Source: Roseobacter insulae (lineage in GTDB: Bacteria > Pseudomonadota > Alphaproteobacteria > Rhodobacterales > Rhodobacteraceae). From it: a DNA stretch of 64,000 nucleotides. The stretch's first letter is position 1, and every line of letters starts with the position of its first letter. The notes below the pieces were generated by a model. The model was not told the origin of the DNA. It searched no databases and saw only the letters and a list, made by a program, of their open reading frames with translations. The position numbers and the translations under genes are program-made. The DNA lies in the NCBI RefSeq assembly GCF_019375555.1, contig NZ_JAHXDN010000004.1:248001-312000 (forward strand). The letters run 5' to 3'. Of this stretch, positions 18,256 to 26,945 are shown one piece after another.

Positions 18256-19218
18256 TTGCGCACTGGGACATACTTGCCAAAAGACGCCAAAACGCCTTTT
18301 GAGAAATGGTACGATGATCTGCATTCTGTGTGTGGTCATTACGATGGGGTTCCCCACAGGCGCCAGCAGGATGTGAACGGGCGCGTCGATCTTCATCGTT
18401 TCGGTCTTCTGGATGTTGCCGATGTGTCCGGGGATGTCGCGATGATTTCGCGGGACCGGGCCGGTATTCGGCGCGACGAAAGCGAGTATATTTTCTTTGT
18501 GCTCGACGTCGCGGGCATTATGAACGTCGATCACAGGGACCGGCAAAGCGCCCTGCGACCGGGCGACAGCATCCTGCTCGACAGCACCCGGGAAGCCTCT
18601 CTGCATCTGGCGCAGTCGTCAAGTCGGCTGCTGTCGGTACATCTGCCGCGCCAGAGCTTTCTGTGCCGGCGTCGGGGCGGTCTGGAACTGGGCAAACGCC
18701 TGCCGCGGGATCATCCGCTTGCGAGCGCTCTGATCCGCCGCATAAGGCCGCTGGCAGCCGGCACTAGCGACGAGACACGCCTCATCAGCCCATCGCTGCT
18801 TTACGATACGATTCATGCCGCATTTTCAGGTGCGGGACGCGCGATCTCGGACATCGACCTGACGCATGACGCGGACAGGTTCGAGCTGATCACCGACCTG
18901 GTCGACTGTCATCTGGCTGACGAATGCCTCACGCTGGACTGGCTTGCGGCACAAGTCGGGTTATCTGCCCGACAGCTTCAACGCGTGCTGCGGGATCATG
19001 ATACCAGTTTCACCACCATGGTGCGTGAAAAGCGGTACCGCTACGTGACCGAGCATCTGCAGCAGCACGCTGATCCTCATGGCCGGATAGCAGAGATCGC
19101 CTTTTGTGCGGGATTTCGGGATCTGTCGAATTTCAACCGCGGTTTCAAAGCCTTCTTCGGCATGTCCCCCCGGTCGTATCACCGCACGCGGCAAGAGGCC
19201 GCCCGGCGCATGGCGTGA
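18256..19218 (+). CDS. AraC-family transcriptional regulator
   Basis: The 320-residue product has an N-terminal AraC-binding-domain-like sensor with a RDESEYIFFVLDVAG segment. The C-terminal double helix-turn-helix reads LDWLAAQVGLSARQLQRVLR and IAEIAFCAGFRDLSNFNRGF, ending KAFFGMSPRSYHRTRQ. The start is a TTG at 18256; no ATG sits near the beginning of the conserved region, so the exact N-terminus is uncertain. It lies 206 bases before the quinoprotein dehydrogenase on the same strand and is a good candidate for its activator. Confidence 0.88.
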   Translation: MRTGTYLPKDAKTPFEKWYDDLHSVCGHYDGVPHRRQQDVNGRVDLHRFGLLDVADVSGDVAMISRDRAGIRRDESEYIFFVLDVAGIMNVDHRDRQSALRPGDSILLDSTREASLHLAQSSSRLLSVHLPRQSFLCRRRGGLELGKRLPRDHPLASALIRRIRPLAAGTSDETRLISPSLLYDTIHAAFSGAGRAISDIDLTHDADRFELITDLVDCHLADECLTLDWLAAQVGLSARQLQRVLRDHDTSFTTMVREKRYRYVTEHLQQHADPHGRIAEIAFCAGFRDLSNFNRGFKAFFGMSPRSYHRTRQEAARRMA

Positions 19219-19424
19219 AATACAAAGAACGCCTGAGTGGTTTCTGCTATCCTGACGTGTAGCCGTGATCTGCATGGAACCAGGAGGAGAACGAGGCTTG
19301 GCGGACAGATCGTTACCGCATCCGCTGCCACCCGCACGGTGGGGGGCGCACAGCAAGGTATCCGGCAATGCCAGCCAGCCATGACCACGGCACACCAGAT
19401 TTTAGATCTTACGGGAGGAACATC

Positions 19425-21515
19425 ATGAAGCACATGTACTTGGCCTTAAGCACACTCTTGATCGCGGGCGGCGTTTCCGCGCAGACGATCACAGAGGATG
19501 ACATACGTCAGGCAACCAGGGGGATCGATACGCAGGCCATCATTGCCAACGCGGGCGAGACGCGGAACTGGCTCAACTACGGGCTGGATTACGCCGAAAC
19601 CCGCCATTCGAAACTGGACAGCATCGACACGAGCAACGTGTCAGAGCTGGGACTGGCATGGTCGCACGACATGCAGTCGCGGCGCGGGGTAGAGGCGACG
19701 CCCATTGTCGTGGACGGTATCATGTATGTGACCGCCTCGTGGTCGGTTGTGCACGCGTTGGATGCGGTCACCGGCGAAGAGCTGTGGGTCTACGACCCGG
19801 AGGTGCCGCGCGAATACGCTCACAAGGGGTGCTGCGACGTGGTGAACCGCGGCGTGGCGCTCTATGAAGGGGCGGTGTTCGTTGGCGCCTATGACGGGAT
19901 GCTGCACGCAATTGACGCGGCGACTGGCGAACGCCTGTGGGTGACCGACACGATAGAAAACCGCGAGATGTCCTATACCATTACCGGTGCTCCACGGGTG
20001 ATCGATGGTCGCGTCATCATCGGCAACGGCGGTGCGGAATTCGGCGTACGCGGCTATGTCAGCGCCTATGATGCGACGTCCGGAGAGATGGACTGGCGCT
20101 GGTACGTGGTGCCCGGCGACCCTGCCAAACCCTATGAGGATGCGTCGATGGAAGCGGCCGCCGAGACGTGGGATCCATCGGCGGAATACTGGAAGGCCGG
20201 CGGCGGCGGCACGATCTGGGACGCGATGGCCTACGACCCGGACCTGAACCTGCTCTATGTCGGCACCGGCAACGGCTCGCCGTGGAACCGGCATTTGCGG
20301 TCGCCGGGCGGGGGAGATAACCTTTATCTTGCCTCGATCGTGGCGCTCGACCCGGCAACCGGAGAGTACCAGTGGCACTATCAGAATACGCCCGGTGATA
20401 CGTGGGATTACACTTCGACGCAGCACATCATCCTTGCCGACCTGACCATCGACGGCGCAGAACGCAAGGTGCTGATGCAGGCGCCCAAGAACGGGTTTTT
20501 CTACGTCATCGACCGCACTAACGGCGCGTTTATCTCTGCCGAGCCCTTTGTCGAGGTGACATGGGCCACCGGGTATGACGAGAACGGCCGCCCGATCGAA
20601 GCTGAAGGCGCACGGTCCAAGACAGAACCATGGGAGACGATCCCTTCCGCCTACGGCGCGCACAACTGGCACCCGATGAGCTTCAACCCCGAAACCGGGC
20701 TGGTCTATATCCCGGCGCAGGGCGTGCCGCTGGTGCAGTCGACGGACCCCGCGTGGGAATTGAACAGCCACAAGCCGATGTCGACGATGTCAGGCGTCGG
20801 CTGGAACCTTGGCTACCTGTTCAACGCGGTGGCACCAGAGGCAACGCCTTTTGGTCATTTGTTGGCATGGGACCCCGTGGCGCAGAAGGAGGTCTGGCGG
20901 GCGGAATATGTCTCCCCCTGGAACGGTGGTACACTTACGACAGCGGGCGGGCTGGTCTTTCAGGGTACCGCCGATGGACGGTTTATGGCCTATGACGCGG
21001 CCACGGGCGAGGTGCTGTGGCAAACTCCCGTCGGATCGGGCGTTGTAGCCGCACCTGCAACCTGGGAGCACGAGGGCGAACAATATGTCACCATCGCGGT
21101 GGGCTGGGGCGGCGTCTACGGCATGATGCAGCGCGCCACGGACAAGGTGGGCCCGGGCCGGGTCTATACCTTCAAGGTGGGTGGCAAGAGCGCGCCGCCC
21201 GACACGGTGTCGACGGAGCGGCTGGAGCTGGTATCCGGTGTGCCCTATGACCCGGACCATGTGGGCGACGGGCTTGCGATATACGTGTCGAACTGCTTGT
21301 TTTGTCACGGTGTACCGGGCGTCAACAACGGTGGTGCCGTACCCAATCTGGGATATTCCGCGCCCGAAGTCCTGACAAACGCGAAAGACATCGTGCTTGA
21401 CGGCGCGATGGTTCAGGGCGGCATGCCCGCTTTCGCGGATAAACTGAGCGAGGATGATCTTCAAAAGGTCATCGCCTTTGTACAGGGGACGGCTGACGCG
21501 ATCCGTCCCAAGTAA
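19425..21515 (+). CDS. PQQ-dependent alcohol dehydrogenase with C-terminal cytochrome c domain
   Basis: The 696-residue precursor starts at ATG 19425 after GGGAGGA and has a signal peptide ending VSAQ. The eight-bladed quinoprotein propeller shows repeated LDAVTGEELWVYD and IDAATGERLWV-type tryptophan motifs, and a vicinal Cys136-Cys137 pair (HKGCCDVV). The catalytic Asp328 lies in GDTWDYTSTQH. The residue two after it is Thr, not the extra Asp of lanthanide-dependent XoxF-like enzymes, which points to calcium. A haem c site, CLFCH (624-628), with GGMPAFADKLS as the likely methionine ligand region, makes it a quinohaemoprotein. It should oxidise alcohols in the periplasm and pass electrons to a cytochrome. 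No PQQ biosynthesis genes are in the window. Confidence 0.93.
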   Translation: MKHMYLALSTLLIAGGVSAQTITEDDIRQATRGIDTQAIIANAGETRNWLNYGLDYAETRHSKLDSIDTSNVSELGLAWSHDMQSRRGVEATPIVVDGIMYVTASWSVVHALDAVTGEELWVYDPEVPREYAHKGCCDVVNRGVALYEGAVFVGAYDGMLHAIDAATGERLWVTDTIENREMSYTITGAPRVIDGRVIIGNGGAEFGVRGYVSAYDATSGEMDWRWYVVPGDPAKPYEDASMEAAAETWDPSAEYWKAGGGGTIWDAMAYDPDLNLLYVGTGNGSPWNRHLRSPGGGDNLYLASIVALDPATGEYQWHYQNTPGDTWDYTSTQHIILADLTIDGAERKVLMQAPKNGFFYVIDRTNGAFISAEPFVEVTWATGYDENGRPIEAEGARSKTEPWETIPSAYGAHNWHPMSFNPETGLVYIPAQGVPLVQSTDPAWELNSHKPMSTMSGVGWNLGYLFNAVAPEATPFGHLLAWDPVAQKEVWRAEYVSPWNGGTLTTAGGLVFQGTADGRFMAYDAATGEVLWQTPVGSGVVAAPATWEHEGEQYVTIAVGWGGVYGMMQRATDKVGPGRVYTFKVGGKSAPPDTVSTERLELVSGVPYDPDHVGDGLAIYVSNCLFCHGVPGVNNGGAVPNLGYSAPEVLTNAKDIVLDGAMVQGGMPAFADKLSEDDLQKVIAFVQGTADAIRPK

Positions 21516-21534
21516 GCAATGTCAGTGTCCGCAC

Positions 21535-21585
21535 AGCCCGCACCCCGGTCAAACCCGACCTGGGGTGCGGGCTTACGTTTCTTTT
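21535..21585 (+). terminator. Rho-independent terminator after the quinoprotein dehydrogenase
   Basis: AGCCCGCACCCC (21535-21546) pairs perfectly with GGGGTGCGGGCT (21562-21573) and is followed by a T-rich run (TACGTTTCTTTT). Confidence 0.8.
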
Positions 21586-21908
21586 GAAGATACACCTGAA
21601 GTCCCGCAAGACACCGGGCGGTCCATGAGGCTGCTGCGCGATGGTCGCGCCGACAGGATGGTACGCACACCCGCGCACATGCAGGCATCACGCCCCACCC
21701 CGTGCCCTCATCGACGAGAATCGCCGGAATAGGTATCCGGGTGCCCTTGCCGGCAAGCCGGGCCACGCCAAAGGCCATTGCGCCCCGATCTGTTTGCAAC
21801 CGGCAAGTAGTACCCCATGAACGCCAAAGGATTTTGGGGCGGCGCACCGCCAAAAGTGCCTGTACCTGCCGCTTGCCCGATATTAAAGCTTGCAATAATT
21901 CCAAAATA

Positions 21909-21943
21909 TCTCATCATTCGAGAAAGTGTCTCACTAAATGAGA
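21909..21943. promoter_or_regulatory. Tandem IclR operator candidates
   Basis: Two 15-bp elements of form TCTCA-N5-(T/C)GAGA lie at 21909-21923 (one mismatch) and 21929-21943 (perfect), 20 bp apart. The second ends 13 bases before the IclR start codon. Their spacing of about two helical turns suggests cooperative binding of the IclR protein to its own promoter. Confidence 0.6.
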
Positions 21944-21956
21944 GATTTCCAATAGG

Positions 21957-22715
21957 ATGCATCTCGAACGTCTGATAGGTCTTCTGGAAGTCGTTGCCGT
22001 GGCGGGGCGACCCGTTTCCGTTACAGAAGTGCAAAAAGCGACACGCCTGCCCAAGCCGACATGCTACCGGCTGATCCAGTCACTGGCGGAGCAGAAGCTT
22101 CTTGACCAGCCGTCCGACGACGGCAAATTCGTCATCGGCGAACGCCTGATCCGGGTCGCGCTTCTGGGGAAATCCGACGTCGATGTGCGGCGCTGCGCGG
22201 CGCCGCTTTTGAAGGCGGCGGCCATCAGCTTCAACGAGACCGTTTTTCTGGCCCGCCTGCGCGACAGCGTGGTCGAGATTATCCATGTGGAGACCCCCGA
22301 TGATCCGGCGCGGGCGTTCATTCATCCCGGTCTGGGGGTGCGTCCGATGCATGCCTGTTCCTGTTCCAAGGCAATCGCCGCGTTTGCAGAACCCGCGTTT
22401 CAGGATGCCATTCTGTCAAGCGGTATGAAACAATACACGGAACACACGAAGGTCACGACGGACGACCTGCGGGCCGAATTCGCGTCAATCGTGGCGCGCG
22501 GGTATGCGGACTGCGATCAGGAAATCGACCTTGGCATTGCCAGCGTGGCGGCACCGATTGCGATCGGAAACATCGGTGCCACGTTCAGTGTCGGCGCTGT
22601 CGGGCCCATACGCCGGTTCACCAAGGAAAACCGCGGGCGGATCGGTCAGAAGCTGACTGGCCTGTCCACCAAAATCAGCGGTGCCATTCAGCTTTGCAAC
22701 GTAGCGGAGGTGTAA
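21957..22715 (+). CDS. IclR-family transcriptional regulator
   Basis: The 252-residue protein has the N-terminal winged helix-turn-helix (GRPVSVTEVQKATRLPKPTC, YRLIQSLAEQKLL). The C-terminal IclR effector domain shows MHACSCSKAIAAFAEPAFQ, ARGYADCDQEIDLGIASVAA and a GNIGATFSVGAVGPIRRF end. It precedes the selenium-binding-protein gene by 84 bases on the same strand and probably controls it, and perhaps the quinoprotein gene upstream. Two palindromes in its own promoter suggest autoregulation. Confidence 0.93.
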   Translation: MHLERLIGLLEVVAVAGRPVSVTEVQKATRLPKPTCYRLIQSLAEQKLLDQPSDDGKFVIGERLIRVALLGKSDVDVRRCAAPLLKAAAISFNETVFLARLRDSVVEIIHVETPDDPARAFIHPGLGVRPMHACSCSKAIAAFAEPAFQDAILSSGMKQYTEHTKVTTDDLRAEFASIVARGYADCDQEIDLGIASVAAPIAIGNIGATFSVGAVGPIRRFTKENRGRIGQKLTGLSTKISGAIQLCNVAEV

Positions 22716-22799
22716 CTGAACTGCTGAAATCCATGACCCTCAAACGGGTCAATCACGCAAGACCAAAACGGGCATTCATTTCAATTTGGGAGGAAAGAC

Positions 22800-24200
22800 A
22801 TGAACCTGAGACCTGATCCAACTTTTCACGCTTCGCCAAAGCTCGCGATGCAGGCACCAGTGGAGAACTATGCGTTTACGGTGATGCTCAGTCCGGACGG
22901 CTCACAATCGGACGGTATTGCCGTCGTCGATCTCAAACCGGACTCGGACACCTACGGACAGATCGTGCATCAGGTCATCGTCCCCAACAAGGGCGATGAG
23001 TTTCACCACTTTGGCTGGAACGCCTGTTCCTCATCGCTGTCGCCCCTGTCCGGCCACGCGTTTCTGGAGCGCCGGTACCTGATCGTGCCCGGCATCAGAT
23101 CGTCGCGCATTTACATCATCGACGCCAAGGAACCGCTCGAAGCAAAGATCCACAAGATCATCGAGCCCGAAGAGGTGTTTGCCAAGACCGGGTATTCACG
23201 CCCGCACACCATCCATTGCGGCCCCGAGGGCATTTACGTCTCCACCTTGGGAGGTGGCGGCGAAGATGGCACAGATGGCCCGCCGGGCATCTTCATCATG
23301 GATTGCGAAACCTTCGAGATCATCGGCCGCTATGAAATGGACCGGGGCAAACAGGATAAGCACTACGATTTCTGGTGGAACCTGCCGCAGGACTACATGG
23401 TCTCTTCTGAATGGGGGCTGCCGCCACAGTTCGAAAAGGGCGTGGTACCGGAGGACTTGCTTTCCAACAAGTACGGCCACTCGATCCACTTCTGGGATCT
23501 GCGCGCGCGCAAGAACATCCAGACCATGGATTTTGGCGAGAACTACCAGATGGCGCTGGAAATCCGGCCTGCCCACGATCCGACCAAATCCTACGGGTTC
23601 TGCGGGGTCGTGGTGGATACAACCAACCTTCAGGGCGCGATCTTCACATGGTGGCGCGATGATGACGGCACGTGGAAATCCAAGAAAACGATTACAATTG
23701 ATCCGCGTCCGGAAGACCCCGAAAACCTGCCTCCGCTGCTTCAGGGCTTTGGTGCGGTGCCGCCGCTGGTCACTGATATCGACCTCAGCCTCGATGACAA
23801 ATATCTTTACGTTGCCTGCTGGGGACTGGGCGAAATGCACCAGTATGACGTGAGCGACCCGATGAACCCCGTGCTTGCGGGCAAGGTGGAACTGGGCGGC
23901 ATTGCGCGTGGCACCAAACACGTCAATGGCAAGGATTTTGCCTATGGCCCGCAAATGGTTGAAATCAGCCGCGACGGCAAGCGGGTCTACTGGACGAATT
24001 CGCTGTATTCCACTTGGGATGACCAGTTCTATCCGGACAATGAGGGCGGCCAGATGGTGATGGCAAACGTCGGCGAAGATGGCGGTCTGACCCTGGATAA
24101 AGACTTCTACATCGATTTCCCAAAAGGTCTGCGTGCGCATCAGATCAGGCTGGAAGGCGGCGATTGCTCGACCGACAGCTTCTGCTACCCGTCGGTCTGA
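22800..24200 (+). CDS. Selenium-binding protein family (SBP56), probable methanethiol oxidase
   Basis: The 466-residue protein carries SBP56 family blocks: DEFHHFGWNACSSSLS, YLIVPGIRSSRIYIIDAKEP, SRPHTIHCGPEGIYVSTLGG, YDFWWNLPQDYMVSSEWG and the C-terminal KGLRAHQIRLEGGDCSTDSF. Bacterial members include MtoX, a copper-dependent methanethiol oxidase that makes formaldehyde, H2S and H2O2 during organosulfur degradation. No signal peptide is evident, unlike the periplasmic MtoX described in methylotrophs, so the activity is less certain than the family. The start is supported by GGGAGGAAAG. A membrane protein gene begins immediately after its stop. Confidence 0.88.
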   Translation: MNLRPDPTFHASPKLAMQAPVENYAFTVMLSPDGSQSDGIAVVDLKPDSDTYGQIVHQVIVPNKGDEFHHFGWNACSSSLSPLSGHAFLERRYLIVPGIRSSRIYIIDAKEPLEAKIHKIIEPEEVFAKTGYSRPHTIHCGPEGIYVSTLGGGGEDGTDGPPGIFIMDCETFEIIGRYEMDRGKQDKHYDFWWNLPQDYMVSSEWGLPPQFEKGVVPEDLLSNKYGHSIHFWDLRARKNIQTMDFGENYQMALEIRPAHDPTKSYGFCGVVVDTTNLQGAIFTWWRDDDGTWKSKKTITIDPRPEDPENLPPLLQGFGAVPPLVTDIDLSLDDKYLYVACWGLGEMHQYDVSDPMNPVLAGKVELGGIARGTKHVNGKDFAYGPQMVEISRDGKRVYWTNSLYSTWDDQFYPDNEGGQMVMANVGEDGGLTLDKDFYIDFPKGLRAHQIRLEGGDCSTDSFCYPSV

Positions 24201-24872
24201 ATGGCGCCCGACGTGACATCTTTGACGGCCCTGTGGTGGGCCGTCATTTTTTCTGGCTTCTACCACGGCATCAACCCCGGCATGGGCTGGCCTTTGGCGG
24301 TTTCCGCCGCGTTGATGGAGCGTCAGCACTCCGGGCTGCCCAAGGCCCTTGCCTTGCTTGCACTTGGGCATTTCCTCGCCATGATCGGGATCCTTCTGCC
24401 CTTCTCGCTCATGATCTTGCTCGTTGCATGGGAAGTCGAGATCCGCATCGGAGCCGGGCTTCTGGTGATTGCGATGGGGGTCTATCTGGTGATCAACCGC
24501 AGGCACCCCAAGATCTTGGCGCGTATCCACCCCGCCCGCCTCGCACTCTGGTCGTTTCTTGCCGCCATGGCACATGGGGCGGGTCTGATGCTGGTTCCAA
24601 TCTACCTGGGGCTTTGTGCAATTGGCGCCGACGAAAGCGGCCATCTGGCCGCGCAGGCGCTGATGGGCAACAATATCATCACGGCATTCAGCGTCGCGCT
24701 GGTCCACACCCTGTCCATGACCGTTGCCGGTGGTGTTATTGCCTATGCGATCTATGTCTGGCTCGGCCTGAAGTTCCTGTCGCGGACATGGTTCAACCTT
24801 GACCTGGTCTGGGCCTTCAGCCTGATCGTCGTCGGTGTCTTCGGCATCTATTTTGCCTATTCCGGTCACTAG
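24201..24872 (+). CDS. Polytopic membrane protein (UreH/NicO-like transporter family)
   Basis: The 223-residue protein has about six membrane segments and a conserved HGINPGMGWPLAVSAALM motif near residue 23, with a second histidine region (LAAMAHGAGLML). The motif recalls metal transporters of the HoxN/UreH or LysE-like groups. ATG follows directly on the stop of the selenium-binding-protein gene, so the pair is co-translated. It could supply copper or another metal to that protein, or export a product. Both are inference. Confidence 0.75.
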   Translation: MAPDVTSLTALWWAVIFSGFYHGINPGMGWPLAVSAALMERQHSGLPKALALLALGHFLAMIGILLPFSLMILLVAWEVEIRIGAGLLVIAMGVYLVINRRHPKILARIHPARLALWSFLAAMAHGAGLMLVPIYLGLCAIGADESGHLAAQALMGNNIITAFSVALVHTLSMTVAGGVIAYAIYVWLGLKFLSRTWFNLDLVWAFSLIVVGVFGIYFAYSGH

Positions 24873-25622
24873 GATGGCATATGTCGGCGGCATGGCGGCA
24901 GCGCGCCGGCGCCAGATCAGCAATCGATCCACCTCCTGTGATGAAAACCCGTATCGCGCCATCATCTCGCGGTGCCTTGGGCTGCCGATGTGGGCGTCGA
25001 GTATCCGGTTGACGTCGCGCAGCAGGTCGTGATCGGACTTATTGACCGCGAAAGCCCCAAACGCCGGTGGTTTTTCATCGTCATGGATCATCACGACATC
25101 GAGCGGCAAGGAGCCGTTTCGCTGCATAAACCCGACATGCGCATGCGCCACGCTTGCATAGGCATCAACCCGCCCTTCGACGACTGCCGCTGCTGCATCG
25201 CGATAGGCATCGAAGACATGGATACGATCACCGGACACGCCGGACGCGGTCGCCGAAGAGCGCTGAAACTGGTCGCGGATCACAGCAAGACGCGCATGGG
25301 GGGTTTCGGCGACAGACCGATACCCTGCCAGTCCCAGCGGGTTACCCCGCGCCACCAAAAGCCCGTCCGGCAGCGCCCAGATCGCGCGGCTGAACAGCAC
25401 CGATTTCCGGCGCTCCGCCGTGACGAAGAGCCCGGTGCACATCCGCCACTTTCGCGAAGTCAGGCCGGGGACAAGCTCGGCAAATTCGGTTTCGATCGGC
25501 TCGAACGGTAACATGCCGAGTTCTTTGCACACATGCAAAGCCAGTTCGACGTCGCACCCCACGACCGCCCCGGTGGGATCTACATCATTGAAAGGTGGTT
25601 CTATCAGATAGGCAAATCTCAT
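24873..25622 (-). CDS. Family 3 solute-binding-like protein, no signal peptide, C-terminal end unclear
   Basis: From ATG 25622 the sequence MRFAYLIEPPFNDVDPTGAV enters directly into an amino-acid-type periplasmic binding fold (GCDVELALHVCKELGMLPFE, TGLFVTAERRKSVLFSRAIW). It continues to RYGFSSQEVDRLLIWRRR at about residue 240, where the family normally ends. No export signal precedes it. The frame has no stop there: it stays open through the convergent gene and antisense to the selenium-binding-protein gene until 23196. I give 24873, the end of the convergent gene, as a nominal boundary. The stop may have been lost, or the product may carry a long tail. Confidence 0.6.
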
Positions 25623-25689
25623 TGTTTCTCGCACTTCCGCTTCCGCGCTGACAAGCTGCCTGCAATGACAGCAAAGCCACCTCACCGGC

Positions 25690-26289
25690 TCACTGAACCG
25701 AGATGACTTTGCCGGTACCGGCCCCTTCGACACTTCGTGCATAGGCCAGACCGACGCGATGTGAGGACACGGGTTCGTGGCCGGGAAACCAGTCGCCATA
25801 TCGTGCCACGGACACGTCCAGCAAGCCCGGAGACACCACGTTGATCCTGATCCCACGGGGCATTTCCACTGCCGCGCTGACGACAAACCCGCCCAGTGCA
25901 CCATTGGCCAGTGCGGCACCGGAGCCCATCCGGATCGGGTCGCGGTCCAACACACCACTTGTCAGGGTGAAGGACCCGTTATCGCTGAGGCGCGTCAGGC
26001 CAGCCAGCACCACGTTAACCTGCCCCATGGCCTTGTGGGCAAGGCCCTCCATGTAGTGTGCCGGCGTAAATTCCATCAGCGCGCCGAAATGAACATCCCC
26101 TGCCGTCACAACGACCGCGTCCAGCGGTGCGGTTCTTGCGTACATCGCGTCAATCGATGCGGGGTCGGTCATGTCAGCGATGATATCGCCAGAGCTGCGA
26201 CCGACCTTGATCAGCCGGTGGCGTCGCGACAGTTCACAGCAGGCCGCTTTGCCGATATCCCCTTCGGCCCCGATAACCGCGATCTTCAT
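25690..26289 (-). CDS. Short-chain dehydrogenase/reductase family oxidoreductase
   Basis: The 199-residue protein starts MKIAVIGAEGDIGKAACCEL, an NAD(P)-binding GxxGxxG fold. A VVVTAGDVHFGALMEF segment follows, and the RINVVSPGLLDVS end is typical of short-chain dehydrogenases. The usual YxxxK is not obvious: the corresponding region reads GSGAALANGALGGFV, as in a reduced SDR subfamily. It overlaps the upstream MerR gene by four bases (ATGA) and is probably the target of that regulator. Confidence 0.88.
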   Translation of the reverse strand: MKIAVIGAEGDIGKAACCELSRRHRLIKVGRSSGDIIADMTDPASIDAMYARTAPLDAVVVTAGDVHFGALMEFTPAHYMEGLAHKAMGQVNVVLAGLTRLSDNGSFTLTSGVLDRDPIRMGSGAALANGALGGFVVSAAVEMPRGIRINVVSPGLLDVSVARYGDWFPGHEPVSSHRVGLAYARSVEGAGTGKVISVQ

Positions 26290-26648
26290 GGCGTGCCCTT
26301 TTCAAATTCTTCATAGATCGCAAGCTTATGCGCGAGGACTACCTCGCACCGGTCAAGCTCTTCGCGCCGCTTGGCCAATTGTTCGGCATGGGCCATAAGC
26401 ACCGCTTTGCGGGCTGGCACGGTTTGGCCGCCCTGCGCATAAAGCGTGGCGAAACGGCGCATGGTTTTCAAAGGCATGCCGGTTTGCCGCAGCCAATAGA
26501 GCAGCGTCAGCCAGTCGATGTTCTCAGGGGTGAACCGCCGCTGGCCGTCCGACCCGCGATCAATGCAGGGGACGATCCCCGACTTCTCGTAATAGCGGAT
26601 CGTGTCAATGCCCAGCCCGCTGATCGCCGCAGCTTCGGAAATGCGCAT
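26286..26648 (-). CDS. MerR-family transcriptional regulator
   Basis: The 120-residue protein has the MerR winged helix (MRISEAAAISGLGIDTIRYY, EKSGIVPCIDRG) followed by WLRQTGMPLKTMRRFATLYA and a C-terminal dimerisation helix. No cysteine metal site is visible, so it is more like the organic-signal or aldehyde-responsive group. It heads an operon with the SDR gene. A classic MerR dyad lies 42 bases upstream. Confidence 0.92.
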   Translation of the reverse strand: MRISEAAAISGLGIDTIRYYEKSGIVPCIDRGSDGQRRFTPENIDWLTLLYWLRQTGMPLKTMRRFATLYAQGGQTVPARKAVLMAHAEQLAKRREELDRCEVVLAHKLAIYEEFEKGTP

Positions 26649-26690
26649 GTGCCCCTCCCGGATGACTATGTGATGACCCGAGGCCTACCA

Positions 26691-26709
26691 ACCTGAAGCT
26701 ACATCAGGT
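26691..26709. promoter_or_regulatory. MerR-type operator/promoter dyad
   Basis: ACCTGA-agctaca-TCAGGT is a perfect 6-bp-arm inverted repeat of 19 bp. It sits upstream of the MerR gene where the long -35/-10 spacer is expected. The form is typical of MerR sites. Confidence 0.7.
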
Positions 26710-26945
26710 CAAGATGTTTTTAGTGCAAGGCCATCAATCGGAAGGAGGCGTCAGTGCCTGTCGTGACCAAAACACGACCGCACGGGATGGCGTGCACAAC
26801 AGGATTTACGCCCCGTGATGTTCCGGCGCCCCGCATTCCCGGCGCAGCCCGGAAAGGCGGGGATACGCGCAAAGACCGCAGTATTCATGCAGGATGGTGA
26901 CGGGATGCCTGAACCGTCAGCTTTAGCGGTATTTGGGTGAGGTGA

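Larger units (their letters stand above)
21516..21956. other. 441-bp gap: terminator on the left, IclR operators on the right
   Basis: No gene is evident. It contains the terminator of the quinoprotein gene near 21535-21585. An AT-rich promoter region with two copies of a palindrome lies just upstream of the IclR gene. Confidence 0.5.

Noticed and set aside
23196-24872. Long antisense reading frame opposite the SBP56 and UreH-like genes as a separate gene
   Set aside because: Its translation is Asp/Gln/His-rich shadow sequence of the plus-strand genes. Only the portion right of 24873 looks like a real protein.
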